Origin: Propionibacteriaceae bacterium
GTDB lineage: Bacteria > Actinomycetota > Actinomycetes > Propionibacteriales > Propionibacteriaceae
Direction: 5' to 3'
Assembly: GCA_031271975.1 (NCBI GenBank)
Contig: JAISUR010000039.1
Coordinates: forward strand, 1 to 64,000
Length of the DNA: 64,000 bases
Below are positions 19,122-26,707 of the stretch, piece by piece. The notes beneath the pieces are model-generated. The model did no database searches and was not told the origin of the DNA. It worked only from the letters and a program-made list of their open reading frames with translations. How positions within the stretch are numbered: position 1 is the stretch's first letter; each line of letters starts with the position of its first letter. The position numbers and the translations under genes are program-made.

Positions 19122-20203
19122 GCGAACATCCACATCAAGAAAACGATCAGGGCGATGACCCCGCCGATACCGACGAACAATCCGATGACCCACAGCCAGA
19201 ACGCACGCGTGTCCAACGGCAAATCGCCGACCATCTTTCCAGTTTGGCCGTTCATGGCGAACACGTAACGCTGGCCGTTCCAGCTCGTGTTCAACAGCCA
19301 CACTGGCAGCAGCCCATAGTGCACCGCGCGTTCCACGGTGGCCACTTGCTGTCTGCGGCGTTGCACCGTGGCATACCCGGTCACCGTGTCATCGAAGGCT
19401 TCCTTCAGGCTTATGGCGACCCGCTGATCCGCACGCCTTGACACGGCGGCCGGCTCCACGTCGTAGCGGTTGGCCATATACCCCGACAGATACGCCGTCT
19501 GGAACGGCTCAATGGCCGAATAGTCGTACGGCTCGATGGACTCCATCAAAGTGTCGGGCATCTTGGACGAGCCGTCGGCGGGAACCATCTGGAAGGTCAT
19601 CTGGCCTTCGCGCTCCACGTCGTAGTAGCTGGTCTCGATGTAGTCGTATTCGGAGTCGCTCCAGGCGCTGACGCTCGTGGTGCGGTAGGCCATCCGCGCG
19701 TCGAGCGTCGTGTCGAACAGCCAGAACGGCACATACACGCCCTTCACCTCGTCGAGGTGGTTCTCGTCCTTGAAGACTTTCGGCAACAGCCGCTTGCCCT
19801 GATAGTGCTGCCGCAAGGCGGCGACGGCACCCTCCTTGTCCACCTTGAACGGGATCACCAACTCTGGCCGAGCCACCCCCGAGAACTGCGACATCACAAC
19901 AACCGGGTTGTCGCAGAACGGGCAGGTGGTGGCCCCAACCGTAGCGTCGGTGACAATCTCACCGCCGCACGAACTGCACACGTACATCCGCAACGACTGT
20001 TGCTCTTCCTCGGACCAAGCCTCGGTGGAGTATTGCAGGTCAACCGCTTCGGACGTCTGCTCTTGCTCCAATCCAGCGTCGGTAGCAGCCAGCGCCGCGA
20101 CATCGATCGACGTGTCGCAATAGGGGCACAGCATCGTTTGCGTGTTCGCGTCGAAGCTGATCGCCGCCCCGCAGTTGGGGCACTTGTATTCCTGGAGCGC
20201 CAT
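19118..20203 (-). CDS. Zinc-ribbon membrane protein (YdjG-like)
   Basis: 361 residues from ATG 20203; a GTG six bases upstream (20209) is also possible. Two zinc ribbons open the protein (YKCPNCGAAI to CPYCD, and VCSSCGGE to CPFCD), followed by a soluble beta-rich region with VPFWLFDTTLDARM, and a single C-terminal membrane helix (VIGLFVGIGGVIALIVFLMW). The layout matches the TFIIB-type zinc-ribbon membrane protein YdjG of B. subtilis. It lies between the SPFH gene and the TPM gene with overlap or near-contact on both sides. Confidence 0.82.
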   Translation of the reverse strand: MALQEYKCPNCGAAISFDANTQTMLCPYCDTSIDVAALAATDAGLEQEQTSEAVDLQYSTEAWSEEEQQSLRMYVCSSCGGEIVTDATVGATTCPFCDNPVVVMSQFSGVARPELVIPFKVDKEGAVAALRQHYQGKRLLPKVFKDENHLDEVKGVYVPFWLFDTTLDARMAYRTTSVSAWSDSEYDYIETSYYDVEREGQMTFQMVPADGSSKMPDTLMESIEPYDYSAIEPFQTAYLSGYMANRYDVEPAAVSRRADQRVAISLKEAFDDTVTGYATVQRRRQQVATVERAVHYGLLPVWLLNTSWNGQRYVFAMNGQTGKMVGDLPLDTRAFWLWVIGLFVGIGGVIALIVFLMWMFA

Positions 20204-20209
20204 GACCAC

Positions 20210-21565
20210 CTACACCGGGCGCGGCATGCCGCACTCTGAACAGAACTTGCCCGTATTGTCCGACTTGCCGCAACTCGGACACGTCCACACATCCGCGGCC
20301 GGGGCTGCCGGAGCTGGAGGCTGGTAGGCGCCGGGAGCTTCGGGCACTGGGGCCACCGGGGCCTCGGGTGCTGGGGCCGGGGGCTGCTGCGGTGGGGCCG
20401 GGGGCTGCTGCGGTGGGGCAGGCGGGGCCGTGGGCGTCATCTGCGGCGGCACGGCGGGAGCCGGGGCCGCGGGCGCCGAAGGGGCGTAGATGCCGTCGTT
20501 CTGCCCGGGGAAACCGCCGTCGGCCGCCACCGGATACTGGCTGGCTGGCACCGGCTGGTCGCCCTGCTGGAAGAGCTGCGCCAGGTTCGCGCCGCCCGCG
20601 CCTTGGGCCATGCCCATGCCGAGGAAGCCCGTGACCGCGCCGGCTTCATTGGAAGCCGCTGCCCGCATCGCGTCGGCCTGCGCCGCGGCGATGGTCGCGC
20701 CGGCCATGTTCGGGTTGCGCAGCACAGCGGCCTTCTGCAGATCCTTGATGAGTTGCTCGTCTTCTTCGGACGCCGTGACCGAGTTGACACCGAAGGATGT
20801 GATTTCGATGCCCATGCGGTCGCGCCACGACGTGGAGAGCACCTCGTTCAAGGCCGCCGCCAAGTCAGAAGTGTGCGCGGGCAAGGCCGAATAGCGGATG
20901 CCCATAGCGGAAATCTTTGCGAACGCCGGCTGCAGGGCTGTCAGCAGTTCAGACTTCATCTGCTCAGAAATCTGGTCGATGGTGAAGACGGAGCCGACAT
21001 TGCCGGCGAAGCTCTGGAAGAAGAGGATCGGGTTCGTCACCCGGATCGCGTAGGCGCCGTTGCAGCGGATCGCGATGTCGACGTCCAAGCCGATGTTCTG
21101 GTCTACGACGCGGAACGGGACCGGATTCGGGGTGCCGTACTTGATGCCGGTGATCTCCTTCAAGTTGAAGAAGTACACGCGCTGGTCCTTGTAGACGCCG
21201 CCACCGCGCTTGAAGCGCTCAACGCCCTCGTGGAAGACCGCGCCGATGTTCGCCATCAGGCCGCCGTCGCCGAAAATCGTCGGCTCGGAGGACTGGTCGT
21301 AGGTGTACTGGCCGGGCTGGGCGGTGAATTCGGTGATGATGCCCCCATCGACGATGGCCGCACCTTGGCCGGGTCCCACCACGATGCCGGACCCGTTGGT
21401 GATCACATTGTCGGAGCCTTTGGTGTTGGAGCCGCGGCCACCTGTGTAGCGCTGGCCCTTGGCCACCAGCACGTTGGCCGGCAGCGAGTCCATAGCGTAG
21501 AAATCAATCCACTGGTCGGCCAGGGTGCCGCCAATAGCTCCGGCAAGAGCCTGAATGAGTCCCAT
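20210..21565 (-). CDS. SPFH-domain protein with C-terminal zinc ribbon (YdjI-like)
   Basis: 451 residues from ATG 21565, which has AAGGAAG at a good distance. An SPFH-type domain (about 60-290, with GTPNPVPFRVVDQNIGLDVDI and VLSTSWRDRMGIEITSFGV) is followed by an Ala-rich helix, a long Pro/Ala linker (about 365-425) and a zinc ribbon (CPSCGKSDNTGKFCSECG). The family, including YdjI of B. subtilis, often carries the name virion core protein. As the first gene it heads a YdjI-YdjG-YdjH-like unit; the PspA-type partner (YdjF) is not present here. Confidence 0.82.
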   Translation of the reverse strand: MGLIQALAGAIGGTLADQWIDFYAMDSLPANVLVAKGQRYTGGRGSNTKGSDNVITNGSGIVVGPGQGAAIVDGGIITEFTAQPGQYTYDQSSEPTIFGDGGLMANIGAVFHEGVERFKRGGGVYKDQRVYFFNLKEITGIKYGTPNPVPFRVVDQNIGLDVDIAIRCNGAYAIRVTNPILFFQSFAGNVGSVFTIDQISEQMKSELLTALQPAFAKISAMGIRYSALPAHTSDLAAALNEVLSTSWRDRMGIEITSFGVNSVTASEEDEQLIKDLQKAAVLRNPNMAGATIAAAQADAMRAAASNEAGAVTGFLGMGMAQGAGGANLAQLFQQGDQPVPASQYPVAADGGFPGQNDGIYAPSAPAAPAPAVPPQMTPTAPPAPPQQPPAPPQQPPAPAPEAPVAPVPEAPGAYQPPAPAAPAADVWTCPSCGKSDNTGKFCSECGMPRPV

Positions 21566-21668
21566 GATCACTTCCTTGTCAGTAGGGGAACGCTCGCACC
21601 CAACAGCCTACCGTGCGAATCCGCCGATCCAAGGGGCAGACCGCCGTGTGTTTGGCTTGGCGCCGGAG

Positions 21669-21786
21669 CGAGCCGGACTTCGTCCGAGATCCCGTAAGGG
21701 CACCGCTGGCGGGGTGCAATCGTCATGCCGGGCAAGTTCCGGGCCCCCGCAAAGTATCGAAGCGAAGCGAGGACACTTTGTGGGGC
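21669..21786. repeat. Composite interspersed repeat between the SPFH gene and mrp
   Basis: CGGACTTCGTCCGAGATCCCG is followed by a fragment ending in GCCGGGCAAGTTCCGGGC, and then by the long dyad with arms CCCCGCAAAGT and ACTTTGTGGGG around GAAGCGAAGCGAGG (21748-21785). The same long dyad is at 113-157. The mrp stop codon lies at the repeat edge. Confidence 0.8.
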
Positions 21787-21790
21787 TTGA

Positions 21791-22936
21791 TCACACCGGG
21801 GTGATGTTCAGGCGGCGCTTCTTGGGGCGGGAGGCCAGGCGGGTGGCCAGCGAGTCGATCACCTTGGCCACGGGCTCCTCCGGATACATCGCCACGACCG
21901 GGACGCCGTGGTCGCCGGTAGAGGCAACGCGTGGGTCCATCGGGATCTCGGCGAGCAGCGGCACGTCGTAGCCCAGGCGGCGGGACAGCGCCGTGGCGAC
22001 GGCTTGGCCGCCTCCGGAACCGAAGACGTCCACCCGGTGGGTCTGGCCGCAGTGGGGGCAGACCGTGTCGAAATAGGACATGTTCTCGACCACGCCGATG
22101 ACCTTCTGCTCCAGCATGGAGGCCATGGTGCCGGCGCGTTCAGCGACATCGGCGGCGGCCTGCTGCGGGGTGGTGACCACGATGACTTCGGCGTTCGGCA
22201 GCTTGTGGCCCAACGACAGCGCCACATCACCCGTGCCCGGGGGCAGGTCGATGAGCAGGAAGTCCAGATCTCCCCAGTAAACGTCGGCTAGGAACTGCTG
22301 CAGCGCACGATCCAAGATCGGGCCGCGCCACGCTATGACCTGGTCCGGAGATTCCTTCAGCATGCCGATCGACATGACGCTCAAGCCCTGGCAGGGCACC
22401 GGCATGATCATCTCGTCCACCACCGTCGGCGTCTCGGTGGCGCCCAGCATCGGCGGGATCGAGTGTCCGTAGATGTCCGCGTCCAGCACCCCCACCTTCT
22501 TGCCCTGCGCGGCCAGCGAGAGCGCGAGGTTCACAGTGACGGACGACTTGCCGACACCGCCTTTGCCACTCGCTACGAGGATTACCGAAGTCGGAGAATC
22601 CGGCGCGGCGAAGGGGATGTCGCGCTCGTCGGGGCGCAACTGGCGACGCAGTTCGGCGCGCTGCTCGTCGTTCATGGCTCCCATCGTCACCGTGACGCCG
22701 GTCACACCCGCGACAGCGCTGACCGCGGCCTGCACATCGCGCTGGATAGTGTTCTGCATGGGGCACCCCGCCACCGTCAACAACACTCCGACGTTGACCT
22801 GGCCGCCGTCGATGGAGATGGATTCGACCATGCCGATTTCGGTGATGGGACGGCGGATTTCGGGATCGATGACGGTGGCCAGCGCCGTCATCACGGCCTC
22901 GGTGGTGGGCCCTTCTTGAGCATTGTCTGTAGGCAT
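21791..22936 (-). CDS. mrp: Mrp/NBP35-type iron-sulfur carrier ATPase
   Basis: Fe-S cluster carrier of the ApbC/Mrp family, 381 residues. An N-terminal MIP18 domain (about 10-85, VIDPEIRRPITEIGMV) precedes the deviant Walker A SGKGGVGKSS, DADIYGHSIP and LIDLPPGTGD. The CPHC pair in VCPHCGQTH is the usual bridging cluster site. I chose ATG 22936 because it lies 7 bases after TATGCT (22944-22949). In mycobacteria mrp lies near DUF1003, a CBS/MgtE protein and tatB, as here. Confidence 0.94.
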   Translation of the reverse strand: MPTDNAQEGPTTEAVMTALATVIDPEIRRPITEIGMVESISIDGGQVNVGVLLTVAGCPMQNTIQRDVQAAVSAVAGVTGVTVTMGAMNDEQRAELRRQLRPDERDIPFAAPDSPTSVILVASGKGGVGKSSVTVNLALSLAAQGKKVGVLDADIYGHSIPPMLGATETPTVVDEMIMPVPCQGLSVMSIGMLKESPDQVIAWRGPILDRALQQFLADVYWGDLDFLLIDLPPGTGDVALSLGHKLPNAEVIVVTTPQQAAADVAERAGTMASMLEQKVIGVVENMSYFDTVCPHCGQTHRVDVFGSGGGQAVATALSRRLGYDVPLLAEIPMDPRVASTGDHGVPVVAMYPEEPVAKVIDSLATRLASRPKKRRLNITPV

Positions 22937-22959
22937 GGATGGCAGCATACACTTCCGCC

Positions 22960-23052
22960 GCGATGACGAACTCGTTTCGGCATCTTGGGCGCAGTCCGGT
23001 CCCGAGTTCGCTGGAACCGCACTGCGTGCGGGGCTCAGGATGACGGGGTTGG
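22960..23052. repeat. Degenerate interspersed repeat
   Basis: Eroded units of the palindromic family (GACGAACTCGTTTCGGCATC, CGCAGTCCGG, GGGCTCAGGATGACGGGGTT) fill the gap between mrp and the DUF1003 gene. I see no gene or clear terminator here. Confidence 0.5.
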
Positions 23053-23072
23053 GCGGCTCCCGATGACGAGGG

Positions 23073-23567
23073 TCAGGACGCGGGAGGTGGGTCTTGGCTG
23101 TCCTTCTTGTCCAACTCCTCGAGCAACTCGCGCAACTCCGAGCGGATGAAGTCGCGGGTGGCCAAGTCGTTCACGCGCATGCGCAGCGAAGCGATCTCGC
23201 GGGCCAGGAAGTCCATGTCGGCGCGGGACTGGGCCGCCACTTCGCGGTCGTGCTCCAGGCTGACGCGGTCGCGCGCCTCCTGGCGGTTCTGCGCGAGCAG
23301 GATGAGCGGAGCGGCGTAGGAAGCCTGGATTGAGAGGATGAGCGTCAGCAGCATGAACGGGTATTCGTCCCACATGCCGAATATGAGCGCGACCGTATTC
23401 AGCGCGATCCAGATGACGATGAACGCTGTCATCCAGGCCAGGAAGCGCGCCGTACCGACAAACTGCGCGATGGCTTCCGCTATGCGCCCGAACGCCTCGG
23501 AGTCCATGCGGGGAGCTGGCAGCCGCCAACCGCCGCGGCCGGGAGTGGAAAGATCTTGGTTAGACAT
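23073..23567 (-). CDS. DUF1003 membrane protein
   Basis: 164 residues. After a short soluble start, the protein has two neighbouring membrane helices (ARFLAWMTAFIVIWIALN and YPFMLLTLILSIQASYAAP), the family string LAQNRQEARDRVSLEHDREVAA split across the following helix, and a charged coiled-coil-like C-terminus. DUF1003 genes in actinobacteria typically follow the CBS/MgtE gene, as here, with an eight-base overlap. The function is unknown; the neighbourhood suggests magnesium or membrane homeostasis. Confidence 0.85.
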   Translation of the reverse strand: MSNQDLSTPGRGGWRLPAPRMDSEAFGRIAEAIAQFVGTARFLAWMTAFIVIWIALNTVALIFGMWDEYPFMLLTLILSIQASYAAPLILLAQNRQEARDRVSLEHDREVAAQSRADMDFLAREIASLRMRVNDLATRDFIRSELRELLEELDKKDSQDPPPAS

Positions 23568-24795
23568 CGTTCACCCGATCCAGTTGGATGCCGCGCCAAT
23601 CGTCCGGCAGGATGTGGTCGAGGACGTCGTCGACGGTGACCACGCCGAGCAGCCGCCTGTCCGCGTCGACAACCGGCGCGCACACCATGTCGTAGGTGGC
23701 GAAGTAGCGGCTGACCAGCGCGATGTCGGAACCCGGCTCCAAAGGCGTGACGGACGGGTCGATCAGCCCCGCGACAAGCGAGGACGGCGGCTCACGCAAC
23801 AAGCGTTGGATGTGCACGGCACCCACGTAGCGGCCGGTCGGGGTGTCCAGCGGGGAACGGCACACGAAAGCCAGCGCCGCCATCGCCGGGGTGATTTCCT
23901 CCCGACGGACACTGGCCAAGGCCTCCGCGACAGTGGCGTCGACGCCCAGGACGACCGGCTCCGGGTTCATCAGACCGCCAGCCGTCGCGGCGTCGTAAGT
24001 CAGCAGCGTGCGGACGTCCTCGGCGTCTTCCGGCTCCATCCGGCCCAGAATGTCCTCGGCGGTCTCCGAGTCCAACTCCGCGATCAAGTCGGCGGCGTCG
24101 TCGGGATCCATCTCTTCCAGGACATCGGCGGCGCGCTCCGAGTCGAGGATGGCGATCAACTCGACCTGCTCGTCTTCAGGCAACTCCTCCAACGCCTCAG
24201 CCAGTTGCTGGTCGTCCATGGCCGCCACGACATCGGCGCGCCGGGCCGGCTCCATGTCGTGAAGCTCACGGGCCACGTCGGCCGGCTTCAGCTCGGACAG
24301 CCGCGCCACATAGTCCTCGGCGGAATGCGCGGGAGCGTCGGTGAAGAAGTCCGGTATTTCAGACCAATCCACGATCGTGACATGCGCCCGCTGGAACCCG
24401 CGCTTCTCGCGCAGCGCCACTTCGGCCAACTCCCAATCGCGGGAACGGACATGCTTGATCGACACGTCGAAGATGGTGGCGGGGACGTCGCCCCACTGGA
24501 CCTGCCGGTCGAACAGCGAATCGACCACCAGCGTCTCGCGCTCGCGCCGCTCGAAGCGGCGGGTGTTGACCAGACCGGAAATGATCACCTGGTTGGCGTC
24601 GATGGAATGCACGCGGTCCATCGGGAAAAAGATGCGACGCATCGCGAAAAGCTCGACGACCAGGCCTTTCACGCGCGGAGAACGCTTACCGGTGCGGTTC
24701 TGGATGACCACGTCGCGGATCTTGCCGACCTGATCGCCGTTGGGGTCGAGCATCGGCAAGCCCTTGATGCGGGAGACAAAGATCGATGTGCTCAT
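23560..24795 (-). CDS. MgtE intracellular + CBS domain protein with PRC-barrel-like N-terminus
   Basis: 411 residues with no membrane segments. The N-terminal part (about 1-110, IKGLPMLDPNGDQVGKIRDVV) looks like PRC-barrel-type modules. Residues about 150-275 form an MgtE N-domain superhelix with repeated ELPEDEQVELIAILDSERA units, and two CBS domains follow (about 280-400, ending DRRLLGVVTVDDVLDHI). It resembles the cytosolic magnesium sensor of MgtE without the channel. Its ATG is one base downstream of the tatB stop, so it belongs to the dapA-tatB-CBS-DUF1003 chain. Confidence 0.85.
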   Translation of the reverse strand: MSTSIFVSRIKGLPMLDPNGDQVGKIRDVVIQNRTGKRSPRVKGLVVELFAMRRIFFPMDRVHSIDANQVIISGLVNTRRFERRERETLVVDSLFDRQVQWGDVPATIFDVSIKHVRSRDWELAEVALREKRGFQRAHVTIVDWSEIPDFFTDAPAHSAEDYVARLSELKPADVARELHDMEPARRADVVAAMDDQQLAEALEELPEDEQVELIAILDSERAADVLEEMDPDDAADLIAELDSETAEDILGRMEPEDAEDVRTLLTYDAATAGGLMNPEPVVLGVDATVAEALASVRREEITPAMAALAFVCRSPLDTPTGRYVGAVHIQRLLREPPSSLVAGLIDPSVTPLEPGSDIALVSRYFATYDMVCAPVVDADRRLLGVVTVDDVLDHILPDDWRGIQLDRVNDV

Positions 24796-25179
24796 TTAAG
24801 TGGCTTCCGAGTCGTACGCTGGCTCAGGTAGTTTAACCGCTGGAGCGGGCTTGTCGGTCACCTCGCTCGACACACTTGCCACCGTTGCGGCCGGAGCTAT
24901 CGTTAACGCGTCCTTGGCGGGCTCGATCTCAGCCAACACCTGCCCGACAAGCGCTTTCGGATGCAGGTCCGAGATGTTCAACTTCTCCAAGTCGGCCGTC
25001 AACTCCGGGCCCAACTCGTCGCGCAACTGCGACGTCGCGTTGTTGGCGACGCCGCGTAGGTAATTGAGCAGCCGGGCGGCCTTGCGAGCCAACTCCGGCA
25101 GCTTCTCGGGCCCGAAGAGCAGCACGCCGATCACGGCGAGCGTCACCAGCTCCGGGAATCCGAGGTTGAAGTCGAGCAT
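24796..25179 (-). CDS. tatB: Sec-independent protein translocase subunit TatB
   Basis: 127 residues with the TatA/B signature near the N-terminus: FPELVTLAVIGVLLFGPEKLPELARKAARL, that is a short membrane helix (about 9-21), the FGPEKLP hinge and an amphipathic helix. The Glu in the membrane part and the length favour TatB over TatA. The ATG overlaps the dapA stop by one base (TAATG). TatA and TatC are not in the window. In mycobacteria tatB lies near mrp and the OMT gene too. Confidence 0.9.
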   Translation of the reverse strand: MLDFNLGFPELVTLAVIGVLLFGPEKLPELARKAARLLNYLRGVANNATSQLRDELGPELTADLEKLNISDLHPKALVGQVLAEIEPAKDALTIAPAATVASVSSEVTDKPAPAVKLPEPAYDSEAT

Positions 25180-26057
25180 TACAACCCCGCGGCGTCCAGC
25201 AACCGGACGAAGGCGGCGGCCTGCTCGGGCGTGGCGGGAAGCAGCGGCTTGCGGACCCCTCCCATATGGAAGCCGCGCGCGTCCAGCCCCGCCTTGACCA
25301 GCAAGCAGCCCTGCGTCGCGAAAACGCCCGTGTACACCGGCAACAGCGCCCGGTAGCCGGCCAGGGCCTCGTCGACGCGCCCCGCCAAGAACGCCGCGAT
25401 GATCTGCTTGGTACGGGCACCTGTGAAGTGGGTGGAGGTGCCGACGACGCCGTCGCCGCCGACGGCCAACAGCGGCAGCGTCATGGCGTCGTCGCCCGCG
25501 TAGTACGCCAGGTCCGTGGCGGCCATGACCTGCGCCGACGCGGCAGGTTGGCCTTTGGCGTCCTTGACCGCCACGATGCGCGGATGGGCGGCGAGCGAAA
25601 TAAGGGTTTGCGTCTCCACGGGCACGCCGGCGCGGTGCGGGATGTCATAGACCATGATCGGCAGCGCCGTGGCCTCGGCGACCGTCAAGAAATGGTCCGC
25701 GAGCGCGTCCTGCGGCGGCCGCGAATAGTACGGGGTCACCACCAGCAGGCCGTGAGCGCCGACATCTTCGGCATCGCGGGCCAGCGCCAACGTGTGGGCG
25801 GTGTCGAAGGTGCCCACCCCGGCGATGACTTTCGCCCGGTCGCCGACTTCGGCGATGACTTCCGACAGCAGGCGTTTCTTTTCGGCGTCCGTAGTCGTGG
25901 GGCATTCGCCCGTAGTGCCGTTGATGACAAGGGCGTCATTGGCCTGCTCATCCACCAGATAGGCGGCAAGCCGACGGGCCTCGGCGTAATCGACCTCCGG
26001 ATTGAACGGAGTCACCATCGCCGTCTGTACGCGACCGAACACTGGGGAATCATGCAT
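25179..26057 (-). CDS. dapA: 4-hydroxy-tetrahydrodipicolinate synthase
   Basis: Condenses pyruvate and aspartate semialdehyde, the first step of the diaminopimelate/lysine branch. The 292-residue protein has the Schiff-base Lys165 in IVAVKDAKG, Tyr137 in MVYDIPHR and Thr48-Thr49 in NGTTGECPT, all canonical. The ATG lies 6 bases after TAGGCT (26064-26069), so the mRNA is probably leaderless. It is the first gene of a chain with tatB, the CBS protein and DUF1003, and diverges from the O-methyltransferase gene with only 29 bases between start codons. Confidence 0.95.
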   Translation of the reverse strand: MHDSPVFGRVQTAMVTPFNPEVDYAEARRLAAYLVDEQANDALVINGTTGECPTTTDAEKKRLLSEVIAEVGDRAKVIAGVGTFDTAHTLALARDAEDVGAHGLLVVTPYYSRPPQDALADHFLTVAEATALPIMVYDIPHRAGVPVETQTLISLAAHPRIVAVKDAKGQPAASAQVMAATDLAYYAGDDAMTLPLLAVGGDGVVGTSTHFTGARTKQIIAAFLAGRVDEALAGYRALLPVYTGVFATQGCLLVKAGLDARGFHMGGVRKPLLPATPEQAAAFVRLLDAAGL

Positions 26058-26086
26058 GTGGCAAGCCTAACGGGTACGCTGAGCGT
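26058..26086. promoter_or_regulatory. Divergent leaderless promoters of dapA and the O-methyltransferase gene
   Basis: The 29 bases between the two start codons hold TAGGCT on the minus strand (26064-26069, 6 bases before the dapA ATG) and TACGCT on the plus strand (26075-26080, 6 bases before the GTG). The -35 region of each promoter must lie inside the opposite promoter or gene, so simultaneous initiation is likely to interfere. Confidence 0.7.
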
Positions 26087-26701
26087 GTGAAAACCAAGAC
26101 AACCTTCGCCGACGAATACGCCGAGCCGCCAGCGGGCAGCGCGACCGCCCGCGCCAACGCTGACGAACTGGGCATTCCGGTGATCACACCCGCCACCGCG
26201 GCTGTGCTGACGGTCGCCGCCAAAGCGGTCGGCGCGAAGCAAGTCGTCGAGGTCGGCACCGGCACCGGCGTTTCCGCGCTCGCCCTGCTGGCCGGCATGG
26301 CCCCAGAGGGCACACTGACCAGCATTGACCCCGAGAACGACCTGCAGATCCTCGCCAAAGAGACGATCCTGGCCCAAGGAGTCGCCGCCCGCCGCTTCCG
26401 CCCCATCGCCGGACGGCCGCTGAACGTGCTCCCCAAGCTGACCGACGGCGCCTACGACGTCGTCTACGTGGACGGGGATCCGCTGGAATATGTCGAATAC
26501 GTCGCACAGGCCGGACGGCTGCTGCGTTCCGGAGGCGCGCTGATCCTCCACCATGCGCTGTGGAAGGGCCAAGTGGCCGATTCTGACGACGACGAACCGC
26601 TGATCATCCGCGAAGCGCTGGCGGCCGTCCAGGAATCGGAACGCTACGCCACCGCACTCATCCCGCTGGGCGATGGGCTGCTGTTGGCCGTGGCGGACTG
26701 A
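26087..26701 (+). CDS. O-methyltransferase (family 3)
   Basis: SAM-dependent methyltransferase, 204 residues. The Rossmann motif VEVGTGTGVSALALL (from about residue 50) is followed by TSIDPE (acidic loop), YDVVYVDGDP (motif with catalytic metal Asp) and GGALILHHALWKGQVAD. The GTG start lies 6 bases after TACGCT. An O-methyltransferase of this family lies near sigE, tatB and mrp in mycobacteria (Rv1220c region); here sigE, rseA and htrA are not present between it and tatB. The substrate is unknown. Confidence 0.9.
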   Translation: MKTKTTFADEYAEPPAGSATARANADELGIPVITPATAAVLTVAAKAVGAKQVVEVGTGTGVSALALLAGMAPEGTLTSIDPENDLQILAKETILAQGVAARRFRPIAGRPLNVLPKLTDGAYDVVYVDGDPLEYVEYVAQAGRLLRSGGALILHHALWKGQVADSDDDEPLIIREALAAVQESERYATALIPLGDGLLLAVAD

Positions 26702-26707
26702 CAGCCG

